From Bradyrhizobium xenonodulans (lineage in GTDB: Bacteria > Pseudomonadota > Alphaproteobacteria > Rhizobiales > Xanthobacteraceae), in contig NZ_CP089391.1 in assembly GCF_027594865.1 (NCBI RefSeq), positions 3,688,501-3,752,500 on the forward strand: DNA of 64,000 nucleotides, in the 5' to 3' direction. The position numbers were made by a program, and so were the translations under genes. The notes below the pieces were generated by a model. It was not told where the DNA came from and made no database searches. It was given only the letters and a program-made list of their open reading frames with translations. Position 1 is the first letter of the stretch, and each line of letters begins with the position of its first letter. This document shows positions 9,049 through 17,596 of this stretch, piece after piece.

Positions 9049-9509
9049 CTCAAGTCCCTCCCAGTTTCACGATTGATGATCGAACAAAACGCACCGACGC
9101 GATCGCCGGCCGGCGAGGCGTTGAGTGGTCAGATTGACGTGTGAGATTGCTGTTTGGGGACATGCGCCCATAGCCGCGATGAGCGGCAGCGCAGCTTCGC
9201 CTGCGCAAAACCATGCCGCCGCGATGCGCGATGGCATGCGGATCGGCGCCACCCCCAGATGACGGCACGGACGTTCGCTCCCCTTGAACCCGCTCGTGTC
9301 GCGACAGGCTCTCGACGATCCTTAGGCGAGCGATGTTGCCGTGTCAACATGACGCATCGCGCGATATTGCCGTGCAACCTGTCGTGGAAGCTGTATGCGC
9401 AGAGCGAGGTTGCGTCCGGCTTCTCGATCGAGCCGCGTTGCGTTAGACTTCCTGTCCGAATCCTCACCCCGCCGGATGCAGCTCGACCGGCCTTGCGAAA
9501 GATGCGTCG
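9049..9509. other. Intergenic region between esterase and MarR genes
   Basis: 461 bp divergent promoter region with no convincing reading frame. The only structure I see is the pair of related sites at 9331-9378, described separately. Confidence 0.5.
9331..9378. promoter_or_regulatory. Tandem TTGCCGTG(T)CAAC sites
   Basis: Two related sites: CGATGTTGCCGTGTCAAC (9331-9348, containing the inverted repeat ATGTTG-N6-CAACAT, 9333-9350) and GATATTGCCGTGCAAC (9363-9378). They are about 31 bp apart and lie between the tannase and the MarR gene. TTG...CAA dyads are typical of MarR operators, so they may bind the adjacent MarR protein; this is inference. Confidence 0.45.
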
Positions 9510-10061
9510 ATGCAGCCAGGCAAGGCCCAAGCCGGGAAACGGGTCACGCGACCGCGGCGCGCGCCCCGCGCGACGAAGCCGCTGCGAGCGCCGCCGCGCA
9601 TCGTGTCGAGCCCGAAGCCCGCGCGGGCGAAACCGCTCGCGCTGGGTGACCTTTCCCAGCTGCTCGGCTACGGCATCCGCCGGGCGCAGCTCTGGATCTT
9701 CAAGGAGTTCAGCCGGCAATTGGCGGTTTTCGAAATCAGTCCCGCCCAGTTTTCCGTGCTCTGCGTGATCGACGCCAATCCCGGCGTCAACCAGCTTGCC
9801 GTCGCGCAGCTGTTGTCGATCGAACGGGCCGGGCTTGGCAGGCTGGTGGACCATCTGGAAGGTCGTGGCCTCGTGCGTCGCACGGCATCTACGATCAACC
9901 GCCGCTATTACGTGCTCTATTTGACCGAAGCCGGGACGACGCTACTGGGCCGGCTGCGGCCGGCGGCAGCCGAAAGCGACAAGGCGCTCGCGGCCAGGAT
10001 TGGACCGCGCGCCTACAAGGATTTGCGGCGCGCGCTGTCGAGCTTTGTCGAGGATAGCTGA
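9510..10061 (+). CDS. MarR family transcriptional regulator
   Basis: 183 aa: a basic, Pro/Arg-rich N-terminal extension of about 40 residues, then a MarR winged helix. The recognition helix is in VNQLAVAQLLSIERAGLGRLVDHLE and the wing in GLVRRTASTINRRYYVLYLTEAG. MarR proteins are dimers released from DNA by small, often aromatic ligands. It is divergent from the secreted esterase 461 bp away. The basic extension is longer than usual and may add DNA contacts, or the true start may be internal. Confidence 0.87.
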   Translation: MQPGKAQAGKRVTRPRRAPRATKPLRAPPRIVSSPKPARAKPLALGDLSQLLGYGIRRAQLWIFKEFSRQLAVFEISPAQFSVLCVIDANPGVNQLAVAQLLSIERAGLGRLVDHLEGRGLVRRTASTINRRYYVLYLTEAGTTLLGRLRPAAAESDKALAARIGPRAYKDLRRALSSFVEDS

Positions 10062-10214
10062 GCGGTCGCCCGCCCTGCCGCGGATGTCGTCATTTGGCAG
10101 GTCGCCCCATCTTTATCATGGCTTGAACTGCGTGCCGGGAGCGGGCAAACGGTCCGGGAAGACCGTAGCCTCAGGCCATCCATTTCAAGCCTTGATTTAG
10201 GGAGAGTCCCCACC

Positions 10215-11306
10215 ATGAAACGCCGTACATTCCTCAAGGGCGGCGCGGTCGCCGGCGCGACGACGCTGGTTGCTGCACCTGCGATCGCGCAAGGCGCGCC
10301 CGAGATCAAATGGCGCCTGACCTCGAGCTTCCCGAAGTCGCTCGACACCATCTACGGCACGGCGCAGACCTTCGCGAAATATGTTGCCGAGGCCACCGAC
10401 AACAAATTCCAGATCCAGACCTTTGGTGCTGGCGAGATCGTTCCCGGCCTGCAGGCCCTCGATGCCGTCAGCACGGCCTCGGTGGAGATGGCGCAGACGC
10501 CGCTCTATTTCTACATCGGCAAGGAGCCGGCGCTGGCCTACGCCACCGGCGCGCCGTTCGGCATGAATCACCGCCATCAGGAATCCTGGTGGCATTTCGG
10601 CGGTGGCGCCGACCTCACCAACGAGGCGCTGAAGCCGTTCAAGGCGCACGCCATCCTCTGCGGCAATTCCGGCACCCAGATGGGCGGTTGGTTCCGCAAG
10701 GAGATCAAGACCGTCGACGATCTCAAGGGCCTCAAATTCCGCATCGCCGGCATGGGCGGCCACGTGCTGGCCAGGCTCGGCGTCGTGCCCCAGCAGATCG
10801 CGGGCGGCGACATCTATCCGGCGCTGGAGAAGGGCACGATCGACGCGGTCGAATTCGTCGGCCCCTATGACGACGAGAAGCTCGGCTTCCAGAAGGTTGC
10901 CAAGTACTATTACTTCCCCGGCTGGTGGGAAGGCGGCGCCATGCTGCACATGATCGTCAACGACGAGAAATGGGCGAGCCTGCCGAAGCAGTACCAGGCG
11001 ATCGTCAACCAGGCTGCATCCGCAGCCGGCGCGTGGATGCTGGAAAAGTACGACAGCGTCAATCCGGCTGCGCTGAAGCGGCTGCTCGCCAATGGCGCGG
11101 AGCTGAAGGCGTTCCCGCAGCCGGTGCTGGAGGCCTGCTACAACGCCACCCAGGAGCATCTGAACGAGCTCGCCGCCAAGAGCGACCTGTTCAAGCGGAC
11201 CAAGGAAAGCCACGACGCGTATATGAAAGAGCTGCTGTTCTACACGCAGATCGCGGAAAACTTCTACGACAACTATCTGCTCAGCAAGATGCGCAACAAG
11301 ACCTGA
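10215..11306 (+). CDS. TRAP transporter substrate-binding protein (DctP family)
   Basis: 363 aa with a twin-arginine signal (KRRTFLKGGAVAGATTLV, cleavage after AIA-QG). DctP fold: the helix-linked binding motif KTVDDLKGLKFRIAGMGGHVLARLG carries the conserved Arg that pairs with a substrate carboxylate. Export by Tat and the family suggest uptake of a 2-oxo or organic acid. No DctQ/DctM membrane subunits are adjacent, so it must use a permease encoded elsewhere or act as a sensor ligand. AGGGAGAG precedes the ATG. Confidence 0.9.
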   Translation: MKRRTFLKGGAVAGATTLVAAPAIAQGAPEIKWRLTSSFPKSLDTIYGTAQTFAKYVAEATDNKFQIQTFGAGEIVPGLQALDAVSTASVEMAQTPLYFYIGKEPALAYATGAPFGMNHRHQESWWHFGGGADLTNEALKPFKAHAILCGNSGTQMGGWFRKEIKTVDDLKGLKFRIAGMGGHVLARLGVVPQQIAGGDIYPALEKGTIDAVEFVGPYDDEKLGFQKVAKYYYFPGWWEGGAMLHMIVNDEKWASLPKQYQAIVNQAASAAGAWMLEKYDSVNPAALKRLLANGAELKAFPQPVLEACYNATQEHLNELAAKSDLFKRTKESHDAYMKELLFYTQIAENFYDNYLLSKMRNKT

Positions 11307-11315
11307 GCGCGATCA

Positions 11316-11341
11316 GGGGCGCGGTAACCACGCCGCGCCCC
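11316..11341 (+). terminator. Hairpin terminator after DctP gene
   Basis: GGGGCGCGG and CCGCGCCCC form a perfect 9-bp stem with an 8-nt loop, 10 nt after the stop. The following tract (GCTCTT) is only weakly T-rich. Confidence 0.5.
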
Positions 11342-11347
11342 GCTCTT

Positions 11348-11425
11348 GTAGGGTGGGCAAAGGCGCACTTGCGCCGTGCCCACCACTTGCTTGTGGTGGG
11401 CACGCTGTCGCTTTGCCCACCCTAC
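11348..11425. repeat. Nested palindromic intergenic repeat (GTAGGGTGGGCAAAG family)
   Basis: The outer arms GTAGGGTGGGCAAAG (11348-11362) and its exact complement (11411-11425) enclose an inner hairpin, GTGCCCACCAC / GTGGTGGGCAC with a 6-nt loop (11376-11403). I recognise this as a recurring intergenic repeat in Bradyrhizobium-like genomes. It has no coding capacity. Confidence 0.75.
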
Positions 11426-11519
11426 GAGTTCTGAGGGCGTAGCCCTCGCTATGCGCAGCGATGCATTCCAGCAACATCCCGCCGAAAAGCGATAGCGGGA
11501 TGGGACCGCTCATACGTCT

Positions 11520-11535
11520 TCAACCGTACGGTTGA
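11520..11535. promoter_or_regulatory. Palindromic operator candidate TCAACC-N4-GGTTGA
   Basis: TCAACCGTACGGTTGA is a perfect 16-bp palindrome, 56 bp before the autotransporter start. Its two half-sites and spacing are the same as the palindrome beside the TetR gene at 17581-17596, suggesting a shared regulator. Confidence 0.6.
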
Positions 11536-11591
11536 TGTGCGCTTCCACCCATTCCTCCAGACCTTGCAGCAAGCAGGGAATGGAGTCGAAA

Positions 11592-13031
11592 ATGACCTCA
11601 ACGAACGGCATTATTGGAGCGGCTGGCAGGAGAAACCTCAGGCCGATCGCGCCGCTCCTGGCTCTTCTCCTCGCGACCACGTTCCTCCACACCGGTTCGG
11701 CGATGGCGGCCGACTATTCGGCCGGCGGCGGCGTCAACAACGCACCATCCGGCTTTGCCACAGCGGTGGGGCCGAGCTCGACCACAGAGGGTATCTTCGC
11801 CTCTGCCTACGGCTACTCATCCAGCGCAAACGGCAATGCGGCGGTTGCCGTCGGCTCCTCGTCGAACGCGACCGGCGATAACGCTACCGCAATCGGCCTT
11901 GCCGCCGCTGCAACCGGACCCTCGGCCAGCGCCTTCGGCGACAACGCGACTGCGACCGGCGAGGGCGCCACAGCAGCCGGTACACACTCCAGCGCGATCG
12001 GTGCCAGCGCAACCGCGATCGGCCAATCAGCATTCGCAAGTGGGGCGACGGCCACGGCGACCGGAGCAAGCAGCGCGGCATTCGGCACGGCTGCAACCGC
12101 GTCGGGGGCGAGCGCGAACGCCCTCGGCAACAACGCGACCGCAACCGGCGCCAGCAGCCTGGCCAGTGGCGACTTTGCGACCGCGACCGGCCAGAACAGC
12201 AAGGCCACCGGCCAATACGCCACCGCGACCGGCACCAACAGCACGGCCAATGGCGCGGCCGCCAGTGCCTACGGTCAGGGCAGCAAGGCAACGGGGACCC
12301 TTGCGACGGCCATTGGCGACACCAGCGTCGCCAACGGCAATTCCGCGACGGCGCTCGGCGGCAACTCGATCGCCACCGGCACCACCGCAACGTCGGTCGG
12401 CGTCTTCAGCAACGCCAATGGCGAGGCGACGACCTCGCTCGGGACGTCCGCCAACGCAACCGGGACCGGCGCCACCGCACTCGGCGCTTCGGCCGTGGCC
12501 AACACCGGCGGCACGGCGCTCGGCAGCAGCTCACGGGCGGATGGCACCAATTCGCTGGCCCTCGGCATCAATGCGACGGCGTCGGCAACCAATTCCGTCG
12601 CGATCGGCGCCGGCTCGGTCGCGACCGCGGCCAACACCGTGTCGTTCGGCACGGCCGGCAACGAGCGGCGCCTCACCAATGTCGCGGCCGGCGTTGCCCC
12701 GACCGATGCCGTCAACATGAGCCAGCTCTCCGGCATCACCTCCGGATTCCAGTCGCAGATCGGTTCGCTCCAGGCGCAGATCGGCAACAATCTCACCGAG
12801 GCCAGGCGCGGCATTGCCGCGGCGGTTGCAGCGGCAAGCGCACCGATGCCGTCGGCGCCGGGCAAGACGACCTGGCAGGTGCGCGGTTCGGCGTTCCACG
12901 GTGAAGGCGGCTTCGGCGTAGGTTTCGCGCACCGGCTCAACACCGCCATGCCGCTCACCGTCGTTGGCGGTTACGGCAATGGCGGCGGCACCGAGCACAC
13001 GGCCTATGTCGGTGTCGGCGGAGAGTTTTGA
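11592..13031 (+). CDS. Trimeric (YadA-like) autotransporter adhesin
   Basis: 479 aa outer-membrane adhesin, type Vc. Signal peptide to about SAMAA (40); then a head of about 20 degenerate 14-residue repeats (pattern A-x-A-x-G-x-x-A-x-A-x-G, about 45-360) typical of YadA/Hia heads; a short stalk with AGVAPTDAVNMSQL (about 376); a coiled coil (IGSLQAQIGNNLTEARRGIA); and a four-strand YadA anchor ending in F. It is therefore complete but has a very short stalk. Start: GGAG 6 nt upstream of the ATG at 11592. A TetR-type palindrome lies in its promoter. Likely role is surface attachment or autoagglutination. Confidence 0.92.
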   Translation: MTSTNGIIGAAGRRNLRPIAPLLALLLATTFLHTGSAMAADYSAGGGVNNAPSGFATAVGPSSTTEGIFASAYGYSSSANGNAAVAVGSSSNATGDNATAIGLAAAATGPSASAFGDNATATGEGATAAGTHSSAIGASATAIGQSAFASGATATATGASSAAFGTAATASGASANALGNNATATGASSLASGDFATATGQNSKATGQYATATGTNSTANGAAASAYGQGSKATGTLATAIGDTSVANGNSATALGGNSIATGTTATSVGVFSNANGEATTSLGTSANATGTGATALGASAVANTGGTALGSSSRADGTNSLALGINATASATNSVAIGAGSVATAANTVSFGTAGNERRLTNVAAGVAPTDAVNMSQLSGITSGFQSQIGSLQAQIGNNLTEARRGIAAAVAAASAPMPSAPGKTTWQVRGSAFHGEGGFGVGFAHRLNTAMPLTVVGGYGNGGGTEHTAYVGVGGEF

Positions 13032-13040
13032 ACGTTCGCG

Positions 13041-13814
13041 TCAGGCGGCGGCGAGGCCCAGCCTGGCATAGATACGCCGCGCATAGGCGCCGAACGCGTC
13101 CGTGGTCTTGAGCGGGAGGTCGCGCGGGAAGGGCAGGTCGATCGGGAAATAGTCGGCCATCTTCGCCGGCCCCGCCGTCAGCACGGCGCAGTGCGAGGAC
13201 AGGAACACGGCTTCCTGGATCGAGTGCGTGACGAAGATGATGGTCTTGCCGCTCTCGCGCCAGATCCGCAGCATCTCCAGGTTCATCTGCTCGCGCGTCA
13301 GCGCATCCAGCGCGCCGAACGGCTCGTCCATCAGGATCAGCTTCGGATCGTGAATGAAGGCGCGCGCGATCGCGGTGCGCTGCTGCATGCCGCCCGACAG
13401 CTGCTGCGGATATTTCTGCTCATAGCCGGCAAGCCCGACGAGGTTGAGCAGATCTCGTGCCCGCTCGTGCGCCGCCTTGATCGGCAGGCCGACGATCTCG
13501 GCCGGCAGCAGCACGTTGTCCAGGATGGTGCGCCATTTCAACAGCAGCGCCTGCTGGAACACCATGCCGATGTCGCGGGCCGGATCGAACGGGCTCTTGT
13601 CGTTGCCGATCGTCACGGTGCCGCCGTCGGCGCCGTGCAGGCCGGCCAGAATTTTCATCACCGTGGTCTTGCCGCAGCCGGACGGGCCGACCAGCGAGAC
13701 CAGCTCACCTTCCTGCACGTCCATGGTGACGTCGGACACCGCCAGAAACTCGGCGCCGCCGCTGCGATAGACCTTGCGGACGCCTTGCAGGCTGATGAAG
13801 GGTTTTGAGCTCAT
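13041..13814 (-). CDS. ABC transporter ATP-binding protein (nitrate/taurine type)
   Basis: 257 aa cytoplasmic ATPase. Walker A GPSGCGKTT (about 43-51), Q-loop FQQ, signature LSGGMQQR, Walker B LILMDEPFGALD and the switch His in FVTHS are intact. It is the last gene of the operon read leftward from the permease; its ATG overlaps the TGA of the aldolase gene (ATGA). With the permease at 16742-17515 and the binding protein at 18345-19349 it makes a complete NMT1/SsuABC-like importer. Confidence 0.93.
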   Translation of the reverse strand: MSSKPFISLQGVRKVYRSGGAEFLAVSDVTMDVQEGELVSLVGPSGCGKTTVMKILAGLHGADGGTVTIGNDKSPFDPARDIGMVFQQALLLKWRTILDNVLLPAEIVGLPIKAAHERARDLLNLVGLAGYEQKYPQQLSGGMQQRTAIARAFIHDPKLILMDEPFGALDALTREQMNLEMLRIWRESGKTIIFVTHSIQEAVFLSSHCAVLTAGPAKMADYFPIDLPFPRDLPLKTTDAFGAYARRIYARLGLAAA

Positions 13815-14866
13815 GCCAGCCATTTGTTGAGGTTCGCCGCGACGAAGGAATCGTCGCTGAGGTCGGCATGCTCGCGGCAGACGCGGTCGATCTCGTCTTG
13901 CTGGCCGGGGCTGAGGCCCTCGGTCGGGTCGAGGCACCACAGGCCCTGCATCAGGCCCTGGCGCCGCAAAATCTCATGGCAGCCGGCGATGCAGCCGTGA
14001 AAATTGTTGGCGACGTCGAAGAAGGCACTGTTGCAATCGGTAACACGGGCATCGAGCGCGAGAAGGTCGGCCGGCACGCTGTCCTTGTGCCGCGCCGCCT
14101 TGCAGCGCTCGAATTGCTTGATGGCGCTCGCGGTCCAGACCGACCAATGGCCGAGCAGGCCGCCTTTGAAATAGGTACGCGTGGTGACGCCCTTGTCGCG
14201 CAGGTCGAACGGCAGCATCAGGTCGAGCAGGATGTGGTCGTCATTGCCGGTATAGAGCGCGACGCGGTCGAGCGCGCCGGCGGCCGCGACGCCGCGGAGC
14301 ACGTCGAGCGTGCGATAGCGGTTGAACGGCGCGATCTTGATCGCGATGACATTGTCGATCGAGGCAAAGCGCTGCCAGAATCGGCTCGACAGGATGACGC
14401 CGCCGACGGCCGGCTGGAGGTAGAAGCCGACCAGCGGGATCTCGGCGGCAACCGCCGCGCAATGCGCGATGATCTCGTCCTCGGAGGCGTTTTTCATCGC
14501 GGCGAGGCTGAGCAGGCCGGCGTGATAGCCGATGTCGCGTGCGGTGCGGGCCTCAGCGGTGGCCTGCCGGGTCGGGCCGGCAAGGCCGGCGACCATCGCC
14601 AGCGGACGTTTGGTCCAGCTCGCGGCGGTCTCCGCTGCAAGCTCGAGCACGGGACGATAGAGGCCGACGTCGCGGATCGCGAATTGCGTGGTGTGGACGC
14701 CGACCGCAAGGCCGCCCGAGCCGGCATCGATGTAATAACGCGTCAGCGCGCGCTGATGCGGCTTGTCGAACTGACGCCCGGCGGTGAGCGCGAGGGGATG
14801 CGCCGGCAGCACGGTGCCCTCGGCGATCAGCTTGCGGATGTCGGCGTTGATCTGGCTGTGGTGCAT
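13811..14866 (-). CDS. Dihydrodipicolinate synthase family aldolase/lyase
   Basis: 351 aa TIM-barrel of the DapA/NanA family, which condense or cleave pyruvate-type compounds through a Schiff-base lysine. The lysine is in AIKIAPFNR (about 178) and the partner Tyr in VGFYLQPAVGG (about 150). The usual GTTGE substrate loop reads HTTQF, so it is unlikely to be the biosynthetic DapA. It is longer than DapA (about 290 aa) because of a C-terminal helical extension containing CNSAFFDVANNFHGCIAGC. Its place between transport, GNAT and epimerase genes suggests catabolism of the imported compound. Confidence 0.82.
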   Translation of the reverse strand: MHHSQINADIRKLIAEGTVLPAHPLALTAGRQFDKPHQRALTRYYIDAGSGGLAVGVHTTQFAIRDVGLYRPVLELAAETAASWTKRPLAMVAGLAGPTRQATAEARTARDIGYHAGLLSLAAMKNASEDEIIAHCAAVAAEIPLVGFYLQPAVGGVILSSRFWQRFASIDNVIAIKIAPFNRYRTLDVLRGVAAAGALDRVALYTGNDDHILLDLMLPFDLRDKGVTTRTYFKGGLLGHWSVWTASAIKQFERCKAARHKDSVPADLLALDARVTDCNSAFFDVANNFHGCIAGCHEILRRQGLMQGLWCLDPTEGLSPGQQDEIDRVCREHADLSDDSFVAANLNKWLA

Positions 14867-14872
14867 GATGTC

Positions 14873-15694
14873 CTATCCGAATTCAGGGCCGGCGACGGCG
14901 AACGGCACTTCCTCGGCCATGGCTGTGGCGGGGCCGAACCGCATGCGCTGGAACGGGCGCTCGATGGTCCACCCCGAGGCGGTCAATCCTTCCAGGAACG
15001 CGGCCTGCGAGGCGATGGCGTCGATCAAAAGCGGACCGGTCTCGGATCGTGCGATCGCATCAACCAGGGCTAACGCCGTTGCGGCGTGATCGGCAAATAA
15101 CGGGCCGATATGGCGGGCGGTCCGGCCGTCGCGAACCAGCGCGATGGCTCCATTCGCGGAGACGATGCGCGAGCCGTAGCGCTGTGCGAAGGCGGAGAGC
15201 AGGGCGCTCCGGTCGAAACCGGTGGCCCGCCGGTCCCGCGCGCGCAATGCGTCGATGGTCGCGGATGAGGATGGTGGCGCTTCCGCTCGCGAGGGCCTCA
15301 CCAGCTTCAGCCGGCGCAATTGCAGCGTCGGCGTGAACCCGAGCGGGCCGTAGACGGCCGCACCGTCGGGCGTCGCGTCGAGCCAGCTCGTCAGGCCGTT
15401 CCTGCGCGCCGTTTCCAGGCAGGCATCGACGAGGCGTGTGGCAAAGCCGCGGCGGCGGTGCGTGCCTGATACCAGCACCATGCTGATCCAGGCGTTGTTG
15501 CCGGAATAGGGCAGCAGAGCGGCGGTCGCGATCAGCCGCACGCCGTCGCGGATGCCAAACACGACCCCATCGCGCAGGAAGATGCGCCAGTCGTCCTCGG
15601 TCTGGTTCCAGTGCGCTTCCGTCGACAGCGCGAGTCCGGCGATGGCATCCTCGATGCCGAGCTTGAGGACGGGCGGACCGTCAGTAGCGTCCAT
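14873..15694 (-). CDS. GNAT family N-acetyltransferase
   Basis: 273 aa. N-terminal GNAT domain with the acetyl-CoA loop in VLVSGTHRRRGFATRLVDACLE (V/I-x-x-x-x-R-x-x-G-x-A, about 72-93), then a second acetyltransferase-like half from about 145. Its start overlaps the epimerase stop by 14 nt and its stop is 6 nt before the aldolase start, so the genes are translationally linked. It probably modifies an amino group of the operon's substrate or a product; the target is unknown. Confidence 0.82.
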   Translation of the reverse strand: MDATDGPPVLKLGIEDAIAGLALSTEAHWNQTEDDWRIFLRDGVVFGIRDGVRLIATAALLPYSGNNAWISMVLVSGTHRRRGFATRLVDACLETARRNGLTSWLDATPDGAAVYGPLGFTPTLQLRRLKLVRPSRAEAPPSSSATIDALRARDRRATGFDRSALLSAFAQRYGSRIVSANGAIALVRDGRTARHIGPLFADHAATALALVDAIARSETGPLLIDAIASQAAFLEGLTASGWTIERPFQRMRFGPATAMAEEVPFAVAGPEFG

Positions 15695-16718
15695 CGCGCA
15701 CCTCGTATTTGGTGGGCTTGCCGAGGCTCGGCATGGAACGGGAGACCCAGTCCGCGGTCCAGGCGATCAACTGCTCGGTGTCGACGACCGGCAGGCCGAA
15801 CAGCTCGACCGCTTTCGACGTGTCGGTCAGCCACGCCGTCGGCTCTTCCTTGCCCGTCAGCACCGGTGCGCGGCCGAACCTTGCGCCGAACTTTTGCGCG
15901 AGGTCACGCACCGCGAGGATCTCGTGGCCGCTGACATTGATCGGCGAGGTCGGCGTCGTGCAATGCGCCAGGCAGCGCAGCGCCTGCGCGGACGCATCGC
16001 CCTGCCAGATGAAGTTGACGTGGCCCAGGCTGACGTCGATCGGGGTGCCCGTCAGCACTTTTGTGGCAATGTCGTGCAGCACGCCGTAGCGCATGTCGAT
16101 CGCGTAGTTGAGGCGGAACAGCCGGCCGGGCGTTCCAAACTTGCGCGAAAAATATTCGAACATGCGCTCGCGGCCGACGCAGGACTGGGCGTATTCGCCG
16201 GGCGGGTTCGGCGCCATGTCCTCGGTCGCGCCTTTGCCGTCGACGGGGACGAAGGGATAGATGCAGCCGGTCGAGAACGCCACGATCCGCGACGACGGGA
16301 AGGCCTGCGCGACCAGCGCCGGCACATGCGCGTTCATCGCCCAGGTCAGCGACAAATCGCCCTCGGCGCCGAACTTGCGGCCGGCCATGAAGATGATGTT
16401 GGGCACCTTGGGTAGCGATTGAATGGCGATCTCGTCCATCAGATCGCAATTGATGGTCTCGACGCCGCGCCCATGCAACCAGTCCTCCACGCCGGCCTCG
16501 CTGAAGCGAGCGACGCCGATGACGCGGCGATCGGGCACGGCTGACTTGGCGAGCCCGGCCAGCGTCGGGCCCATCTTGCCACCGACGCCCAAAATCATGA
16601 TGTCGCCATCGACCTTCCTGAGGTCGTCGATCAGCGCCTGCGTCGGCCGGCACAGGAGATCGTCGAGCGCCGCGATGTCGGGGATGGTCTTCGGCAGTGT
16701 CTGGCGGGTGAGCAGCAT
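15681..16718 (-). CDS. NAD-dependent epimerase/dehydratase family protein (extended SDR)
   Basis: 345 aa Rossmann protein. The nucleotide-binding loop is GVGGKMGPT (about 44-52), preceded by a 40-residue N-terminal extension (DLLCRPTQALIDDLRKV). The catalytic region has ST-GCIYPF near 150, but the canonical Y-x-x-x-K is replaced by EYAQSCVGRE (Tyr, then Gly four residues on), so the usual lysine is missing or displaced. Such sugar epimerase relatives act on nucleotide sugars or related polyols. Second gene of the operon behind the ABC permease. Confidence 0.82.
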   Translation of the reverse strand: MLLTRQTLPKTIPDIAALDDLLCRPTQALIDDLRKVDGDIMILGVGGKMGPTLAGLAKSAVPDRRVIGVARFSEAGVEDWLHGRGVETINCDLMDEIAIQSLPKVPNIIFMAGRKFGAEGDLSLTWAMNAHVPALVAQAFPSSRIVAFSTGCIYPFVPVDGKGATEDMAPNPPGEYAQSCVGRERMFEYFSRKFGTPGRLFRLNYAIDMRYGVLHDIATKVLTGTPIDVSLGHVNFIWQGDASAQALRCLAHCTTPTSPINVSGHEILAVRDLAQKFGARFGRAPVLTGKEEPTAWLTDTSKAVELFGLPVVDTEQLIAWTADWVSRSMPSLGKPTKYEVRDGRY

Positions 16719-16741
16719 GGGCGGTCCTTAGTTCTGCCGTT

Positions 16742-17515
16742 TCAGGTTTGTCTTGCATCGCCGACCACGAACATGCGTTCGAGGACGAGGACCAGGCCGT
16801 AGAGCGCGACGCCGAGCAGGGTCAGCAGCACGACGGCCATCACCATCGCAGGCGTATCGAGCGAGGACTGAACCTGGATCATGAGGTAGCCGAGCCCGCG
16901 CTCGGAGGCGATGAACTCGCCGACGATGGCACCGGCGACCGCAAGGATGGCGCCGACCTTCATGCCGGAGAACACATAAGGCAGCGATCCCGGCAGCTGG
17001 ATCTTGCGGAACAGGGTCCAGCGCGAGCCGCGCAGCGATCTGACGAGATCGAGCAGGTCGGGCTCGACCTCGCGCAGGCCCCGCGCGGTGGTGAGCAGGA
17101 TCGGGAAGAAGCAGATGCTGAAGGCGATCAGGATGTTCGGCACGATGCCGTAGGAGAACCAGACGATGAACAATGGGCCGAGCGCGACCTTCGGGATCAT
17201 GTTCAAGGTCACGAACAGCGGCAGCAGCATGAGGCTCAGCAGCGGCGCCCAGCTGAAGATCACGGCCAGCGCAACGCCGACGAAGGCGCCGAGCGCGAAG
17301 CCGCCGACGATCTCGATCGCCGTGACCAGCGTGTTGGCGCCCCAGGAATAGCTCGCTGTTCCCAGCGTCTGCACCGTCGCCAGCGGGGAGGGCAGGATGA
17401 ATTTCGGGACGTGGAAGGCATCGACCGCGACCTGCCACAGCACGAGCACGGCGAGGTGCACGATCAGGATGATCGCAAAGCTGCGCGAGGCGCGTGCGCC
17501 GTCTCCCGTCACCAT
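16742..17515 (-). CDS. ABC transporter permease
   Basis: 257 aa inner-membrane subunit with about six TM helices and the BPD-type coupling loop EVEPDLLDLVRSLRGSRW (EAA-like, about residue 155). GGGAG lies upstream of the ATG at 17515, which I prefer to 17584 because the first helix follows directly. First gene of the leftward operon. A perfect TCAACC-N4-GGTTGA palindrome lies 66 bp upstream, next to the TetR stop codon, and should control it. Confidence 0.92.
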   Translation of the reverse strand: MVTGDGARASRSFAIILIVHLAVLVLWQVAVDAFHVPKFILPSPLATVQTLGTASYSWGANTLVTAIEIVGGFALGAFVGVALAVIFSWAPLLSLMLLPLFVTLNMIPKVALGPLFIVWFSYGIVPNILIAFSICFFPILLTTARGLREVEPDLLDLVRSLRGSRWTLFRKIQLPGSLPYVFSGMKVGAILAVAGAIVGEFIASERGLGYLMIQVQSSLDTPAMVMAVVLLTLLGVALYGLVLVLERMFVVGDARQT

Positions 17516-17580
17516 TTGCTCCCTGTTGTCGGCAGCGACGATGCCGCCGGGGGCGAGCTTAACCGTCCCCGCGGGAAGTT

Positions 17581-17596
17581 TCAACCAGTTGGTTGA
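17581..17596. promoter_or_regulatory. TetR operator candidate TCAACC-N4-GGTTGA
   Basis: TCAACCAGTTGGTTGA has perfect 6-bp arms and resembles RutR-type TetR sites. It lies directly after the TetR stop codon and 66 bp before the permease ATG, well placed to repress the ABC operon from an internal promoter. Confidence 0.68.

Noticed and set aside
11700..12650. Tandem DNA repeats
   Set aside because: These are coding repeats of the YadA-like head, not a separate repeat element; the DNA copies have diverged while the 14-residue pattern is kept.
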